Positions 25,201-35,172 of a stretch of 64,000 nt of DNA are shown here, piece by piece; position 1 is the stretch's first letter; each line of letters begins with the position of its first letter. The stretch is from an uncultured Myxococcales bacterium. Lineage in GTDB: Bacteria; Myxococcota_A; UBA9042. The notes under the pieces were generated by a model. That model was not told the DNA's origin, searched no databases, and saw only the letters and a list, made by a program, of their open reading frames with translations. The position numbers were made by a program, and so were the translations under genes. The stretch is from NCBI GenBank assembly GCA_903896545.1, contig CAITYF010000106.1, positions 1 to 64,000 on the forward strand, given 5' to 3'.

Positions 25201-27848
25201 CCTACAAGGTTGGCGATACGGCGCACATTTTGGTGCGCAATCGCGTGCCCGGTGCGTTGGCGCTGGTGACGGAGGAGCGCGTGGGCATCCTGCGCACCCG
25301 GCTGGTCAAGCTGGAAGGCGCGGCGCCGACCATCGATATTCCCATCGAAGCGCGGCACGCGCCAAACGTGCACATCGGCGTGGTCGCGATGGCGAGTCGG
25401 CGCAGCGATGGCGCGTTGGGGCTGGACACCGGCGCGCCGGGCGTGCAGGTGGAGTCGATTGAATTGCACGTGGACGCAGCCGATCACCGGCTGCAGGTCA
25501 CGGTAACGCCCGAACACAAAAAGGCCCTACCGGGTCAAAAGACTTCCGTGGAAGTGGCGGTTCGCGATGCGGCAGGTCGCCCGCGCGCGGCTGAGGTGAC
25601 GCTGTGGGCGGTCGATGAAGGGGTGCTCGCGCTGACCGGCGAGGCGACACCCGATCCGCTGGAAACGCTGTACGCGGCGATTGAGCGTGGCGTGGAAGAC
25701 ATGGTGCAGATGGACGGTCTCGTGCGCCGGCGCGCCGGCGAACTGAAGGGCGATCCCGGCGGCGGCGGCGGTAACAGTTCGGGCATGACGCGGACCAACC
25801 AACGCGACGTCGCGTTCTGGCAGGCGGCGATCGAATTGCCTGCGGACGGCAAGGCGCGTCACACATTCACCCTGCCCGACAACCTGTCGACCTGGCGGAT
25901 CATGGCGGTTGCCGTTGATGGTCCCGGCGATTTTGGAAGCGGCGACGCACAGGTTGAGGTCTCCAAACCGCTGATGGTGCAACCTGCGCTGCCCAAGTCA
26001 GTGGCGATCGGTGACGAAGTGGAGCTGACGGCGACGGTGCGCAACCGCCAGCCGTACGCTGTGATGACCCAGGTGGAGCTTGTGCTCACCGGACCGCTGA
26101 CCTTGAACGGCCCCGGCACCCAACCGCTGGCGCTCGCGCCGCAGCAGAGCCTGGAAGTGCGTTTCCGCGCCCGCGCCACCGCAGCGGGTCACGCCAAAGT
26201 GGTTTGGCGCGCAACGGCCAAAGCGGATCAACAGCCCAATGTGAGCGACGCCGTCGAAGAAGCGATAGAGGTCAAGACCTTCTCTGCACTGGAAACCGTC
26301 GCGAGCTGGAGTCAGGTCACGGGCAGTCGCCTGGAAGTCCTGCAGAAGACTGCCGAAGTCCTGCCAGATCGCGGCGGGCTGCGCGTGGACGTGTCGGGTT
26401 CCTTGGCTGTGGGCGCGCAAGTGGCCATCGCGGCGCTGGCTGACTATCCCTACGACTGCACGGAACAACTCACTTCGCGGTTGCAGGGCTTGCTGGCCGC
26501 GCGCGCGCTGGGCGGCGACGACAAGGCGGCTCTGGCGACCGTGGCGGGCGATCCGCTGGCAATGGCGCAGCAATGGATCGACCACATCGCGGCGCGTGCG
26601 GGTTACGATGGCGGCATCGCGCTCTGGGACCACGGCGACCCGCATCTGGACGCCACTTTTTGGGCGGTCTGGGTGCTTGCTGACGCGAAAGTTGCAGGTC
26701 TTCGCGTTGATCCCGTGTTGCTCCAGCGCGCCGCAAAGTGGCTGCGCATTCACGAGTCAGACCGAGTACTTGCTTTCGCAGCCGAAGCGGCCGTCGGCTT
26801 GGCGGATCCCGCGACTGCGGAAAGTCTGTTCGCGGCGCGTGCCCAACTCGACCTGGACGACGCGCTCTGGCTGTCCGCCGCGCTTGTGCGTCTGGATGCG
26901 CGCAAGTACGCCACACACGTCCAGACGCTTTTGGATCCGCTTCTGGCGACGATCCGCGTCGATGGCGAATCCGCGTTCCTTCCGCCTGCGCCCTCGACGT
27001 GGAGTTGGTCGTCGGCCGTGCACCGCCACGCGCATCTGGTGGAAGTCCTGGCGCGCGCCAATCCGGCGCATCCGCTTTTGCCGCGGCTGACGCGGTGGCT
27101 GGTGCGTCAGCAAGGCGGTCACGGCTGGCGGACGACGCACGACGACGCGTGGGCGCTGCGGGCGCTCGTGGCGCAGACGCAAGCGGGTGCGGCACCGACG
27201 GGCGACTTCCGTTTCTCCGTGGGCGATCAGCAAGTGCTCGCCGGACCTGTCAGCCGCAGCCTGCACGTCGATTCAGCGTCGGTGCCGCAGGAAAAATTGC
27301 CGCTGGGCGACACGCGGTTGAAGTTCGAGCGTCGCGGCCAAGGTCCGGTGTGGCTGCGGCTGGCGTACAGCTACGCGCGGCGGACGCCGTCAGAAGAAGC
27401 GCGCAACGCGGGGCTCTTGGTCCGTCGGCAGCTGTTCACGTTGCGCGGCGTGCCCGTGACAGGGCCTTTGCACCGCGGCGATCAGGTGATCGTGCAAGTG
27501 GAAGTCACCGCGGGTGACGCATGGGACGACGTCGTGGTTGTAGACACGCCCGCGGCCGGTCTGGAGCCAGTCGATTTGCGTTTTGCCAACAGCGACGCCG
27601 GTCTAGTGCAACGTTTGGGGGCCGTTCAAGTGGATCCACAGGCGGAGCTGGTCATCCCGGAGCACACGGAGCTGGCTGGGCGCGAAGTGCGTTTCTTTGT
27701 CCACTTGAAGCCGGGCACTTCGGTCTTGCGCTACATCGCCCGTGCTGCCACACGCGGCACGTTCTTTGACGCTGGCGCGCGAGCAGACGCGATGTACCGC
27801 CCCGACGTCTTCGGCACTTCCGGCACCGCCACGCAGCGCATCGACTGA
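22224..27848 (+). CDS. Bacterial alpha-2-macroglobulin lipoprotein with thioester
   Basis: From ATG 22224 the product has 1874 residues. A signal-type N-terminus (PLFCWFWVLAALCTAC) with a slightly degenerate lipobox suggests an inner membrane lipoprotein. Domain hallmarks are the MG2-type TDKPVYRRGETVQ, VTLWAVDEGVLALTG, the A2M core DNLSTWRIMAVA, and the thioester motif YDCTEQ (Cys1412 to Gln1415). The alpha-toroid thioester domain and a C-terminal receptor-like domain follow. Bacterial A2M is thought to trap proteases that enter the periplasm and works with PBP1C. The stop overlaps the pbpC start by one base (TGATG), as expected for this pair. Confidence 0.93.
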   Translation: MRWIVQEIKRVRPLFCWFWVLAALCTACGQPPAKTAKKNALPSEAAAIADDPTLTTLGVPPPVDPTVTFALPIREVGVDAPVILAFSEPMVPLAAVDQPATLTAVTLDSDVALHWRWVSTDTVVGQPDKKWPHGTTFHAHLAAGLRTRAGRLVQQPLDWSFHTAPPLLVWQSPEDGDGFVQRNAEVALRFNQPVDLAHVREHLTVAADQAGIALPPFQLAQKVPKNFHGAAPVVPSEFVSLKFAQPLPAWQQIKVTVSPGLRGLGGDVTTPFAQILHFGTSGGAEEPSQGALEPFFLVQVENASGDDPASWRVADLKFSTPMAPVDQSKLLTSNPPAYVDMRCEDAECTIGGVFQPMTTYTITVPATLQDAHGRRLGKPIVLTRSFGHRLPTLSIDTDGTVMEFQQKPHAVAVTMRNLTTVTARLWSVPADTPWAVLRDLKVNEPAYAAALAKLGTPVDVPIKSTLTPDEVERRILDLDKLLAGKPGRVWLEVATPDIKPVPGERWSPSGKDGRLFQVTDLHITAKKARNETLFWVTSLHTGQPVPGARVELRDEQDSVLWRSTTNSEGLATGPGGMQWGARKKATERRVTAVKDDDSATLEVVEPVAWAGDGEEDQTDRERGWLFTDKPVYRRGETVQVKGLLRLVGKDALGLPPAGREATVQLLDPFGHIATESVVRLSARGTFATALPFPPSGELGSWMINVQSEHAAFSKYVQLAVYHVPRTKVELALKSRHVARGDAVQGELLAAWFSGGPLEKAPVHVTASGSSQAFAPAGWPTFQFGRTAWSEDDGPGGQNFFNHELRTTTDDRGRAHFAVPTGIAMDRSLHAEVSVSVEDPNGRPMQASQGVWIHPAAAHVGVNLTSALVTAHSPLPVHLIATDVEGHALAGLPLTVKLQRREWKAIRVHGMAGETSWQTRLVVTPAGTCTTRSAELPVDCTLTVQQPGLYALQTSVRDGRGRTATTTTDFYATGPDLVWGPYDDREMLVADKASYKVGDTAHILVRNRVPGALALVTEERVGILRTRLVKLEGAAPTIDIPIEARHAPNVHIGVVAMASRRSDGALGLDTGAPGVQVESIELHVDAADHRLQVTVTPEHKKALPGQKTSVEVAVRDAAGRPRAAEVTLWAVDEGVLALTGEATPDPLETLYAAIERGVEDMVQMDGLVRRRAGELKGDPGGGGGNSSGMTRTNQRDVAFWQAAIELPADGKARHTFTLPDNLSTWRIMAVAVDGPGDFGSGDAQVEVSKPLMVQPALPKSVAIGDEVELTATVRNRQPYAVMTQVELVLTGPLTLNGPGTQPLALAPQQSLEVRFRARATAAGHAKVVWRATAKADQQPNVSDAVEEAIEVKTFSALETVASWSQVTGSRLEVLQKTAEVLPDRGGLRVDVSGSLAVGAQVAIAALADYPYDCTEQLTSRLQGLLAARALGGDDKAALATVAGDPLAMAQQWIDHIAARAGYDGGIALWDHGDPHLDATFWAVWVLADAKVAGLRVDPVLLQRAAKWLRIHESDRVLAFAAEAAVGLADPATAESLFAARAQLDLDDALWLSAALVRLDARKYATHVQTLLDPLLATIRVDGESAFLPPAPSTWSWSSAVHRHAHLVEVLARANPAHPLLPRLTRWLVRQQGGHGWRTTHDDAWALRALVAQTQAGAAPTGDFRFSVGDQQVLAGPVSRSLHVDSASVPQEKLPLGDTRLKFERRGQGPVWLRLAYSYARRTPSEEARNAGLLVRRQLFTLRGVPVTGPLHRGDQVIVQVEVTAGDAWDDVVVVDTPAAGLEPVDLRFANSDAGLVQRLGAVQVDPQAELVIPEHTELAGREVRFFVHLKPGTSVLRYIARAATRGTFFDAGARADAMYRPDVFGTSGTATQRID

Positions 27849-30244
27849 TGTCGCGTCTTGCTTCCGTACGCCGCTCGTTGCGGTGGATTTTGCTGGCTGT
27901 GAGCGTCCTGATACTCGCGCTGTGGATCGTCGCGCGTGGCACATGGCTGATTCCCGCCGACCCAGGTGCTGCGCTGCAAGCCCGCTACGGCGCCACCGAG
28001 GTGCTCGACCAGAACGGCCGCACGCTGCGCTGGATCTATGGTCCGGATCACAACCGTGCCCAGCCTGTGGCGCTTGGGGCAATCTCACCCAAGCTGGTTG
28101 CGGCGACGCTGGCGCTGGAGGATCAACGCTTTTGGCATCATCCCGGCGTCGATCCGTTGGCGATGTTGCGCGCGGTTGGCCAAAACCTTCGGCGCGGCCG
28201 ACGTTTCTCCGGTGCGTCGACGTTGACGCAGCAATTGGTCAAGCAGATGCAGCCGAGGCCGCGGACGTGGTCGGGCAAGCTGGTGGAAGCGTTGGCGGCG
28301 TTACAACTGGACGCGCACCACGACAAAGCGGCGATCCTCGGTTGGTACCTGAACTGGGCGCCGTACGGTGGGCTGGTGCGCGGTGCTCAGGCGGCTGCGC
28401 GGGGCTATTTGAACAAGGACGCGGCTGATCTGACCTGGGCGGAAGCTGCATTCTTGGCCGTGCTGCCGCGCGCGCCCGGACGGCTCGACCCGCTCCTGCA
28501 CCCTGAACGCGCCCGTGCACCGCAGCAGCACCTTCTCCGTGCTCTGCACCAGCGCGGTGTGCTGGACGATGCGGCCTTGGCCCAAGCGTTGGTTGAGCCG
28601 ATCTTCGTCCGACCAGAGGCGCAGCACGCGCTCGCACCGCATCTGGCCGACCTGATCCGCGATCGCTTGGCGCCGGTCTGGAACACGCGGCCGCCGCGGC
28701 TGCTGACGACGCTTGATGCGCCGCTGCAGGACGCGGTTGCCCAACTGCTGCGTGTGCACTTGGCCGCGCTTGTGGATCACCGCGTGGGCAATGGCGCGGT
28801 GGTGGTGATGGACAATGCGACGCTGGAAGTTCGGGCGATGGTTGGCTCGGCGGGGTACGCTGACGCGGCTCGGCTGGGCGCCAATGACGGCGCGATGACG
28901 CCGCGCCAGCCGGGCTCAACGATGAAAGCCTTTGCGTACGCAGCGGCCTTTGCCGCTCCTGACAAACTACTGACACCCGCGACGTTGCTGCCGGATCTGG
29001 AGGCACATTTCGCCACGGCGGAAGGCGACTATGCGCCCCGCAACTATGGCGACACGATGGCCGGTCCGCTGCGGGCGCGCGTGGCACTGGCGTCGTCGGT
29101 CAATATCGCTTCGGTGCGGCTCCTGGAGCGCCTCGGTGTGCAGTCGCTTTTGGACCTGCTGCACGCACTCGGCCTCGTCTCACTTGATCGCGCGCCGGAG
29201 CACTACGGTCTGGGTTTGGTGCTGGGTGATGGCGAGGTCACGCTTTTGGATTTGACTGGCGCGTTTGCCGCGCTCGCTCGGCTGGGCAGCTATCTGCCGC
29301 CTCGTTGGCTGCGCGCGGTGCAGGTCGACGAGGCCTCGCCGATGACGTTGCCGCGGGAGGCTGCCAGGCAAGTGCTACCGGCGACTGCGGCGTTTCAGGT
29401 GCTCGACGTGTTGGCGGATCCAGTGGCGCGACAGCCAGCCTTTGGTCGCGGAAGCGCGCTTGAAATGCCTTTCCAGGTGGCCGCCAAGACGGGTACATCC
29501 AAGGGTTTTCGCGACAACTGGGCGCTCGGTGCCACGCCCCGTTGGACCGTCGGCGTCTGGGTCGGCAATTTTGACGGCACGCCGATGCGCGACGTTTCTG
29601 GGGTCACCGGTGCCGCGCCACTGCTTCGCGCCGTGCTCCTGCATCTGGTTGGCGACGCGCCTTCTCTCGCCTTTGAACCGCCGACGGGCCTGAGCCGCGC
29701 TGCGATCTGCCCGCTTTCAGGTGGCGCGCACACGCCGAATTGTCCAACAGCCGTGGAAGAGTGGTTTGCGGCCGGCACCGAGCCCGCGCCCTGCGCTGTG
29801 CATCAAGAAATCGCGTTGGACCGCCGGAACGGCTTGCGTGCCGGGCCGGGATGCACGGAATCCGCCGTGGAGAAGGTCGTGTTCGCGATCCTGCCGCCTC
29901 TCTATGATCGCTGGTCGCGCGACCACCTACCTCAGCCGCCTTCTGCGTTCTCTCCGCTTTGCCCGGGCGAATTGCCCATCGCGTTCGGCACGCTGACCAT
30001 CGACGAACCGACCGAGGGCGCGATCTACCAGCGCGATTCGCAGCTTCCAGCGTCCGTTCAGCAGATCGCGCTGGCGGCCCACGGTGCGTCGCCGATTCGC
30101 TGGCAAGTCGACGGCAAGTCGCTGGGGCAAACCGCGTCAGGTGAGCGGCTCTTTTGGACGCCTTCGCCCGGCGAGCACGTCATCGCCGCGATCGACGCGC
30201 ACCAAGCGCGTGCGACGGTGCACATCCAGGCGCTGGCGCCCTGA
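27848..30244 (+). CDS. pbpC: Penicillin-binding protein 1C
   Basis: The 798-residue bifunctional PBP has an N-terminal anchor (about 13-32) and a GT51 transglycosylase domain with catalytic Glu91 (EDQRFWHHPGVD), ASTLTQQLVKQ and the following lipid II-binding motifs. The transpeptidase domain has S357-T-M-K360, S417-V-N419 and K547-T-G549. The C-terminal ~90 residues match the BiPBP_C domain specific to PBP1C. It polymerises and crosslinks peptidoglycan. Coupling to the macroglobulin gene suggests repair of wall damage alongside protease trapping. Confidence 0.95.
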   Translation: MSRLASVRRSLRWILLAVSVLILALWIVARGTWLIPADPGAALQARYGATEVLDQNGRTLRWIYGPDHNRAQPVALGAISPKLVAATLALEDQRFWHHPGVDPLAMLRAVGQNLRRGRRFSGASTLTQQLVKQMQPRPRTWSGKLVEALAALQLDAHHDKAAILGWYLNWAPYGGLVRGAQAAARGYLNKDAADLTWAEAAFLAVLPRAPGRLDPLLHPERARAPQQHLLRALHQRGVLDDAALAQALVEPIFVRPEAQHALAPHLADLIRDRLAPVWNTRPPRLLTTLDAPLQDAVAQLLRVHLAALVDHRVGNGAVVVMDNATLEVRAMVGSAGYADAARLGANDGAMTPRQPGSTMKAFAYAAAFAAPDKLLTPATLLPDLEAHFATAEGDYAPRNYGDTMAGPLRARVALASSVNIASVRLLERLGVQSLLDLLHALGLVSLDRAPEHYGLGLVLGDGEVTLLDLTGAFAALARLGSYLPPRWLRAVQVDEASPMTLPREAARQVLPATAAFQVLDVLADPVARQPAFGRGSALEMPFQVAAKTGTSKGFRDNWALGATPRWTVGVWVGNFDGTPMRDVSGVTGAAPLLRAVLLHLVGDAPSLAFEPPTGLSRAAICPLSGGAHTPNCPTAVEEWFAAGTEPAPCAVHQEIALDRRNGLRAGPGCTESAVEKVVFAILPPLYDRWSRDHLPQPPSAFSPLCPGELPIAFGTLTIDEPTEGAIYQRDSQLPASVQQIALAAHGASPIRWQVDGKSLGQTASGERLFWTPSPGEHVIAAIDAHQARATVHIQALAP

Positions 30245-30283
30245 CGGCCGACAAGGCTAGGATACCCGCCTCTGGAGGTGCCC

Positions 30284-31123
30284 ATGTGGTTTGATACGCC
30301 CGCTCTTCGTACGCTCATCGACCTCGCGCTTGCTGAAGACGTGGGCACCGGCGACCACGCCACCGAGGCGACGCTGGATCCGACCCGCATCGGCCACGCT
30401 TCAGTGCGCGCCAAGTCCGACGCCGTGCTCTGCGGCGGTGCGGTTTTTGTGCTGGTGATGCAGCGTTTTGACGCGCGGATTACGGCCAAAACGCTCGTCA
30501 CGGACGGCGCGCTGGTGGCGCCCGGCACGGTGGTGATTGAGCTGGACGGTCCGCTGGCGTCGATCCTGACCGCGGAACGCATCGCGTTGAACTTCTTGCA
30601 GCGCATGTCCGGCATCGCGACGGCGACGCGCGCGTACGTCGAGGCCGCCAAGCCGCACAAGGCCAAAATCGCGGATACGCGCAAGACGCTGCCGGGCTAC
30701 CGCGCGCTGGACAAGTACGCGGTGCGGATGGGCGGCGGTCATAACCATCGCACGGCGCTGGACGCAGGGATCCTGGTCAAGGAGAATCACACGATGGCGG
30801 CGGGCTCCGTGGCGAACGCGGTCCGACGCGCACGCAACGTCGGGTCGCACTTGTTGCGCGTGGAAGTGGAAGTAGAGACGCTGGCCGACCTCGAAGAAGC
30901 GCTCGCCGCTGGCGCCGAAGTCGTTCTCCTGGACAATATGGATACCCCGACGCTGCGCCAAGCCGTTGTGCAAAACGCCGGACGCGCGATTCTGGAAGCG
31001 AGCGGCAACATGCTGCTTGCGCGGATTCCCGAAGTGGCGGCGACCGGCGTAGACTTCATTTCCGTGGGCGCGCTGACGCACTCCGTTGAAGCGGCTGATT
31101 TTTCCTTGCGCATCCAGCGATGA
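30284..31123 (+). CDS. nadC: Quinolinate phosphoribosyltransferase
   Basis: The 279-residue enzyme converts quinolinate and PRPP to nicotinate mononucleotide in de novo NAD synthesis. Diagnostic motifs are EDVGTGDHAT, ADTRKTLPGYRALDKYAVRMGGGHNHR and VEVEVETLADLEEAL. Length is typical. ATG 30284 is preferred over GTG 30278 because TGGAGG (30273-30278) is correctly spaced for it. It overlaps birA by four bases (ATGA). nadA and nadB are not in the window. Confidence 0.96.
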   Translation: MWFDTPALRTLIDLALAEDVGTGDHATEATLDPTRIGHASVRAKSDAVLCGGAVFVLVMQRFDARITAKTLVTDGALVAPGTVVIELDGPLASILTAERIALNFLQRMSGIATATRAYVEAAKPHKAKIADTRKTLPGYRALDKYAVRMGGGHNHRTALDAGILVKENHTMAAGSVANAVRRARNVGSHLLRVEVEVETLADLEEALAAGAEVVLLDNMDTPTLRQAVVQNAGRAILEASGNMLLARIPEVAATGVDFISVGALTHSVEAADFSLRIQR

Positions 31124-31875
31124 ATCGCCTCGCTGATCAGTTGCGTAGCTTCGCGCCGATCCTGCATTTTGCGTCGTGTGACTCGACCCAGACCGCCTTG
31201 GCAACGCACCTGCAGCAGAACCGCGGTCTGCAGGGTCACTGGCACGTCGCGATCGCCGATGAACAGACGGCGGGTCGCGGCCGTACGGGTGCGCGCTGGC
31301 TGGCGCAGCCCGGAGACGCCGTGCTGATGACGCTGGCGGCGCAACTGCCGCTGCCGCTGGAGAAGTGGCCGCGCACTTCCTTGGTGGCGGGGCTGGCGGC
31401 GGCCGAAGCGCTTGGCGCGGACGTACGCCTCAAGTGGCCCAACGACCTGCTTGTGCAGCGCGAAAGTTGGCGCAAACTGGGCGGTATTTTGTGCGAGCGG
31501 CTGGAAACGCCGACGGGTCCATGGTGGCTGTGCGGGATCGGCGTCAACGTGCGCAACGTCCCCGCGGAACTTGCACAACACGCAGCAGCACTCGAGGGCG
31601 GCGCCGACCGCTGGGACGTCGCCGCGGGTTTGGCCAACGCGATCCGCACGCGCGTCGAGCATTTTGTCGCCCAACAAGGTCAATTGCCGCTGGCGGAACT
31701 GAACGCGCGTCTGGCTTTTCGCCAGGCAGAAGTGGTGATGCAAGATGGCCTGACAGGCGTGCTGGAAGGCCTTGCCGATGACGGCGGGTTGCGTGTCGCC
31801 GGTCGCGTTGTGCATGCGGGCGCCATCGTCCGCGCGAACGGTGATTGCGCGTGGGAAGCGCACCCGCGGATGTAG
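31120..31875 (+). CDS. birA: Biotin--[acetyl-CoA-carboxylase] ligase, without DNA-binding domain
   Basis: The 251-residue protein contains only the catalytic and C-terminal domains of biotin protein ligase. It has the biotinyl-AMP loop GRGRTG, KWPNDLLV, KLGGILCE and CGIGVNVRN. It attaches biotin to BCCP-type proteins. The N-terminal winged-helix repressor domain of E. coli BirA is absent, so it cannot repress the bio operon at 43.2 kb directly. It is translationally coupled to nadC. The gap to coaX is 76 bases. Confidence 0.94.
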   Translation: MNRLADQLRSFAPILHFASCDSTQTALATHLQQNRGLQGHWHVAIADEQTAGRGRTGARWLAQPGDAVLMTLAAQLPLPLEKWPRTSLVAGLAAAEALGADVRLKWPNDLLVQRESWRKLGGILCERLETPTGPWWLCGIGVNVRNVPAELAQHAAALEGGADRWDVAAGLANAIRTRVEHFVAQQGQLPLAELNARLAFRQAEVVMQDGLTGVLEGLADDGGLRVAGRVVHAGAIVRANGDCAWEAHPRM

Positions 31876-31951
31876 CGGTGCGTGGACGTGCGCGCGCCCC
31901 GATTTCATGGCAAACTTCCGCCCCCGGTCTGGATGACCGCGCAGAACCGCC

Positions 31952-32779
31952 ATGACGCACGCTTCAGAACTTCTCCTCGCGATTGACATTGGCAACACAA
32001 ACGCCGTCCTCGGCATCTACCGCGGCACGGAATTGCTTGACCATTTGCGCATCGAGAGCCGCCGCAACTCCACCGCGGATGAATATTTTGCCTCTGTTTT
32101 CCTGATGTTGCAGCAGCGCGGCTTTGCGTTCTCGGCGATTGATCAAGCGATCATCGGCTCGGTTGTGCCGCAGCTCACAGGCGTTTTTGAGGACGTGTGC
32201 CGCCGCGGCATCGGCAAGACGCCCGTCATCGTGGGTCCGGGTACGCGTTCGGGCATGCCAATCCTCGTCGACAATCCCAAGGAAGTGGGCGCCGACCGGA
32301 TCGTCAACGCGATCGCCGCCTACGAACGCGTGCAAGCCGCCTGTATTGTGGTCGATTTTGGCACCGCGACCACCTTTGACGTCGTTGACGCCAAAGGTCG
32401 CTACCTGGGCGGCGTCATCGTGCCGGGCATCGGCATCAGCGCCGACGCGCTCTTTACACGCGCCGCCAAGTTGCCGCGCGTTGAAGTGGTTCGACCACCG
32501 AGTGTGATTGGTCGGACCACTGTTCAGGCGATCCAGTCCGGCTTGGTCTACGGCTATGTGGCGCTGGTGGAAGGCTTGGTGGCCCGCCTGCGCACGGCCT
32601 TGGGTGAACAGTGCGCGGTTATCGCGACGGGCGGTTTGGCGCCGCTGATTGCCAAGGAAACCGACAGTATCGGTGAAGTGCTTGAATTTCTGACCCTCGA
32701 CGGGTTGCGCATGGTCTACGAGCGCAATCGCGATGAAACCAGCGAGCCTGCCGTCACTCGCCGCGGACACAAGGCGTGA
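31952..32779 (+). CDS. coaX: Type III pantothenate kinase
   Basis: The 275-residue ASKHA-fold enzyme has the phosphate loop AIDIGNTNAVLG, the pantothenate-site motif GADRIVNAIAAY and VDFGTATTFDVVD, followed by a GGVIVPG segment. It catalyses the first step of CoA synthesis. Type III kinases use ATP with a high Km, need a monovalent cation and are not feedback-inhibited by CoA. birA next to coaX is a common arrangement. It overlaps queE by four bases. Confidence 0.95.
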   Translation: MTHASELLLAIDIGNTNAVLGIYRGTELLDHLRIESRRNSTADEYFASVFLMLQQRGFAFSAIDQAIIGSVVPQLTGVFEDVCRRGIGKTPVIVGPGTRSGMPILVDNPKEVGADRIVNAIAAYERVQAACIVVDFGTATTFDVVDAKGRYLGGVIVPGIGISADALFTRAAKLPRVEVVRPPSVIGRTTVQAIQSGLVYGYVALVEGLVARLRTALGEQCAVIATGGLAPLIAKETDSIGEVLEFLTLDGLRMVYERNRDETSEPAVTRRGHKA

Positions 32780-33423
32780 ACGACAGCATTGCGCTCATTG
32801 AGCTGTACACATCGGTTCAGGGCGAATCGACGCACGCGGGTCGACCTTGCACTTTTGTGCGGCTCGCAGGCTGTCCGCTTCGCTGCACGTGGTGCGATAG
32901 CACCTACACGTTTGGCAAAGGCCAAAAGCGCCCAATCGCCGACGTGGTTCGGGAAGTGCGCGCGCTCGGCGTGCCGCTCGTGGAAGTAACGGGTGGTGAA
33001 CCGCTCGCGCAGAAATCCGCACCGGCGCTGCTTCAGGCACTCTGCGACGCGGGTTTGGAAGTGCTGCTGGAGACGTCGGGCGCGTACCCGTTGGCGCATT
33101 TGGACCCGCGCGTGACCGTGATCGCGGATCTGAAGTGCCCCGCGTCGGGCGAATCGGCGCGTAACCTTTGGCTTGAATTGGCGCGGCTACGCCCGCAGGA
33201 CGAACTCAAGATCGTCGTCGCGAGCCGTGGTGATTTCGACTGGGCGCTGGCAGCGCTGGGGACTGAACTCGCCGGGTGCGCGGCGAAGATTCTGTGGTCT
33301 GCAGTCGTCGATCACGTACCGCACGCCGATCTCGTGACCTGGCTGTTGGAAACGCGCGCGCCTGGCCGGATGCAAATCCAATTGCACAAGATCATTTGGC
33401 CCAACGTCGACAAAGGCGTGTGA
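32776..33423 (+). CDS. queE: 7-carboxy-7-deazaguanine synthase (radical SAM)
   Basis: The 215-residue protein has the radical SAM motif CPLRCTWC near residue 33, preceded by SVQGESTHAGRPCTFVRLAGC, which is characteristic of QueE. VTGGEPLAQ follows. It converts 6-carboxy-tetrahydropterin to CDG in queuosine and 7-deazapurine synthesis. The GTG start overlaps the coaX stop (GTGA). Other que genes are not in the window. Confidence 0.93.
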   Translation: MNDSIALIELYTSVQGESTHAGRPCTFVRLAGCPLRCTWCDSTYTFGKGQKRPIADVVREVRALGVPLVEVTGGEPLAQKSAPALLQALCDAGLEVLLETSGAYPLAHLDPRVTVIADLKCPASGESARNLWLELARLRPQDELKIVVASRGDFDWALAALGTELAGCAAKILWSAVVDHVPHADLVTWLLETRAPGRMQIQLHKIIWPNVDKGV

Positions 33424-33519
33424 TCCGCGAACTCTTCCGTCTGTTGGCCAGATTCGCCATTTCGCATAGCATCGGCAGCAGGTATCAGGCGCCCGAGCGG
33501 CGTAAGATGAGGCGCATCG

Positions 33520-35160
<1,641 letters not shown>

Positions 35161-35172
35161 CCGGGAGGTTTC

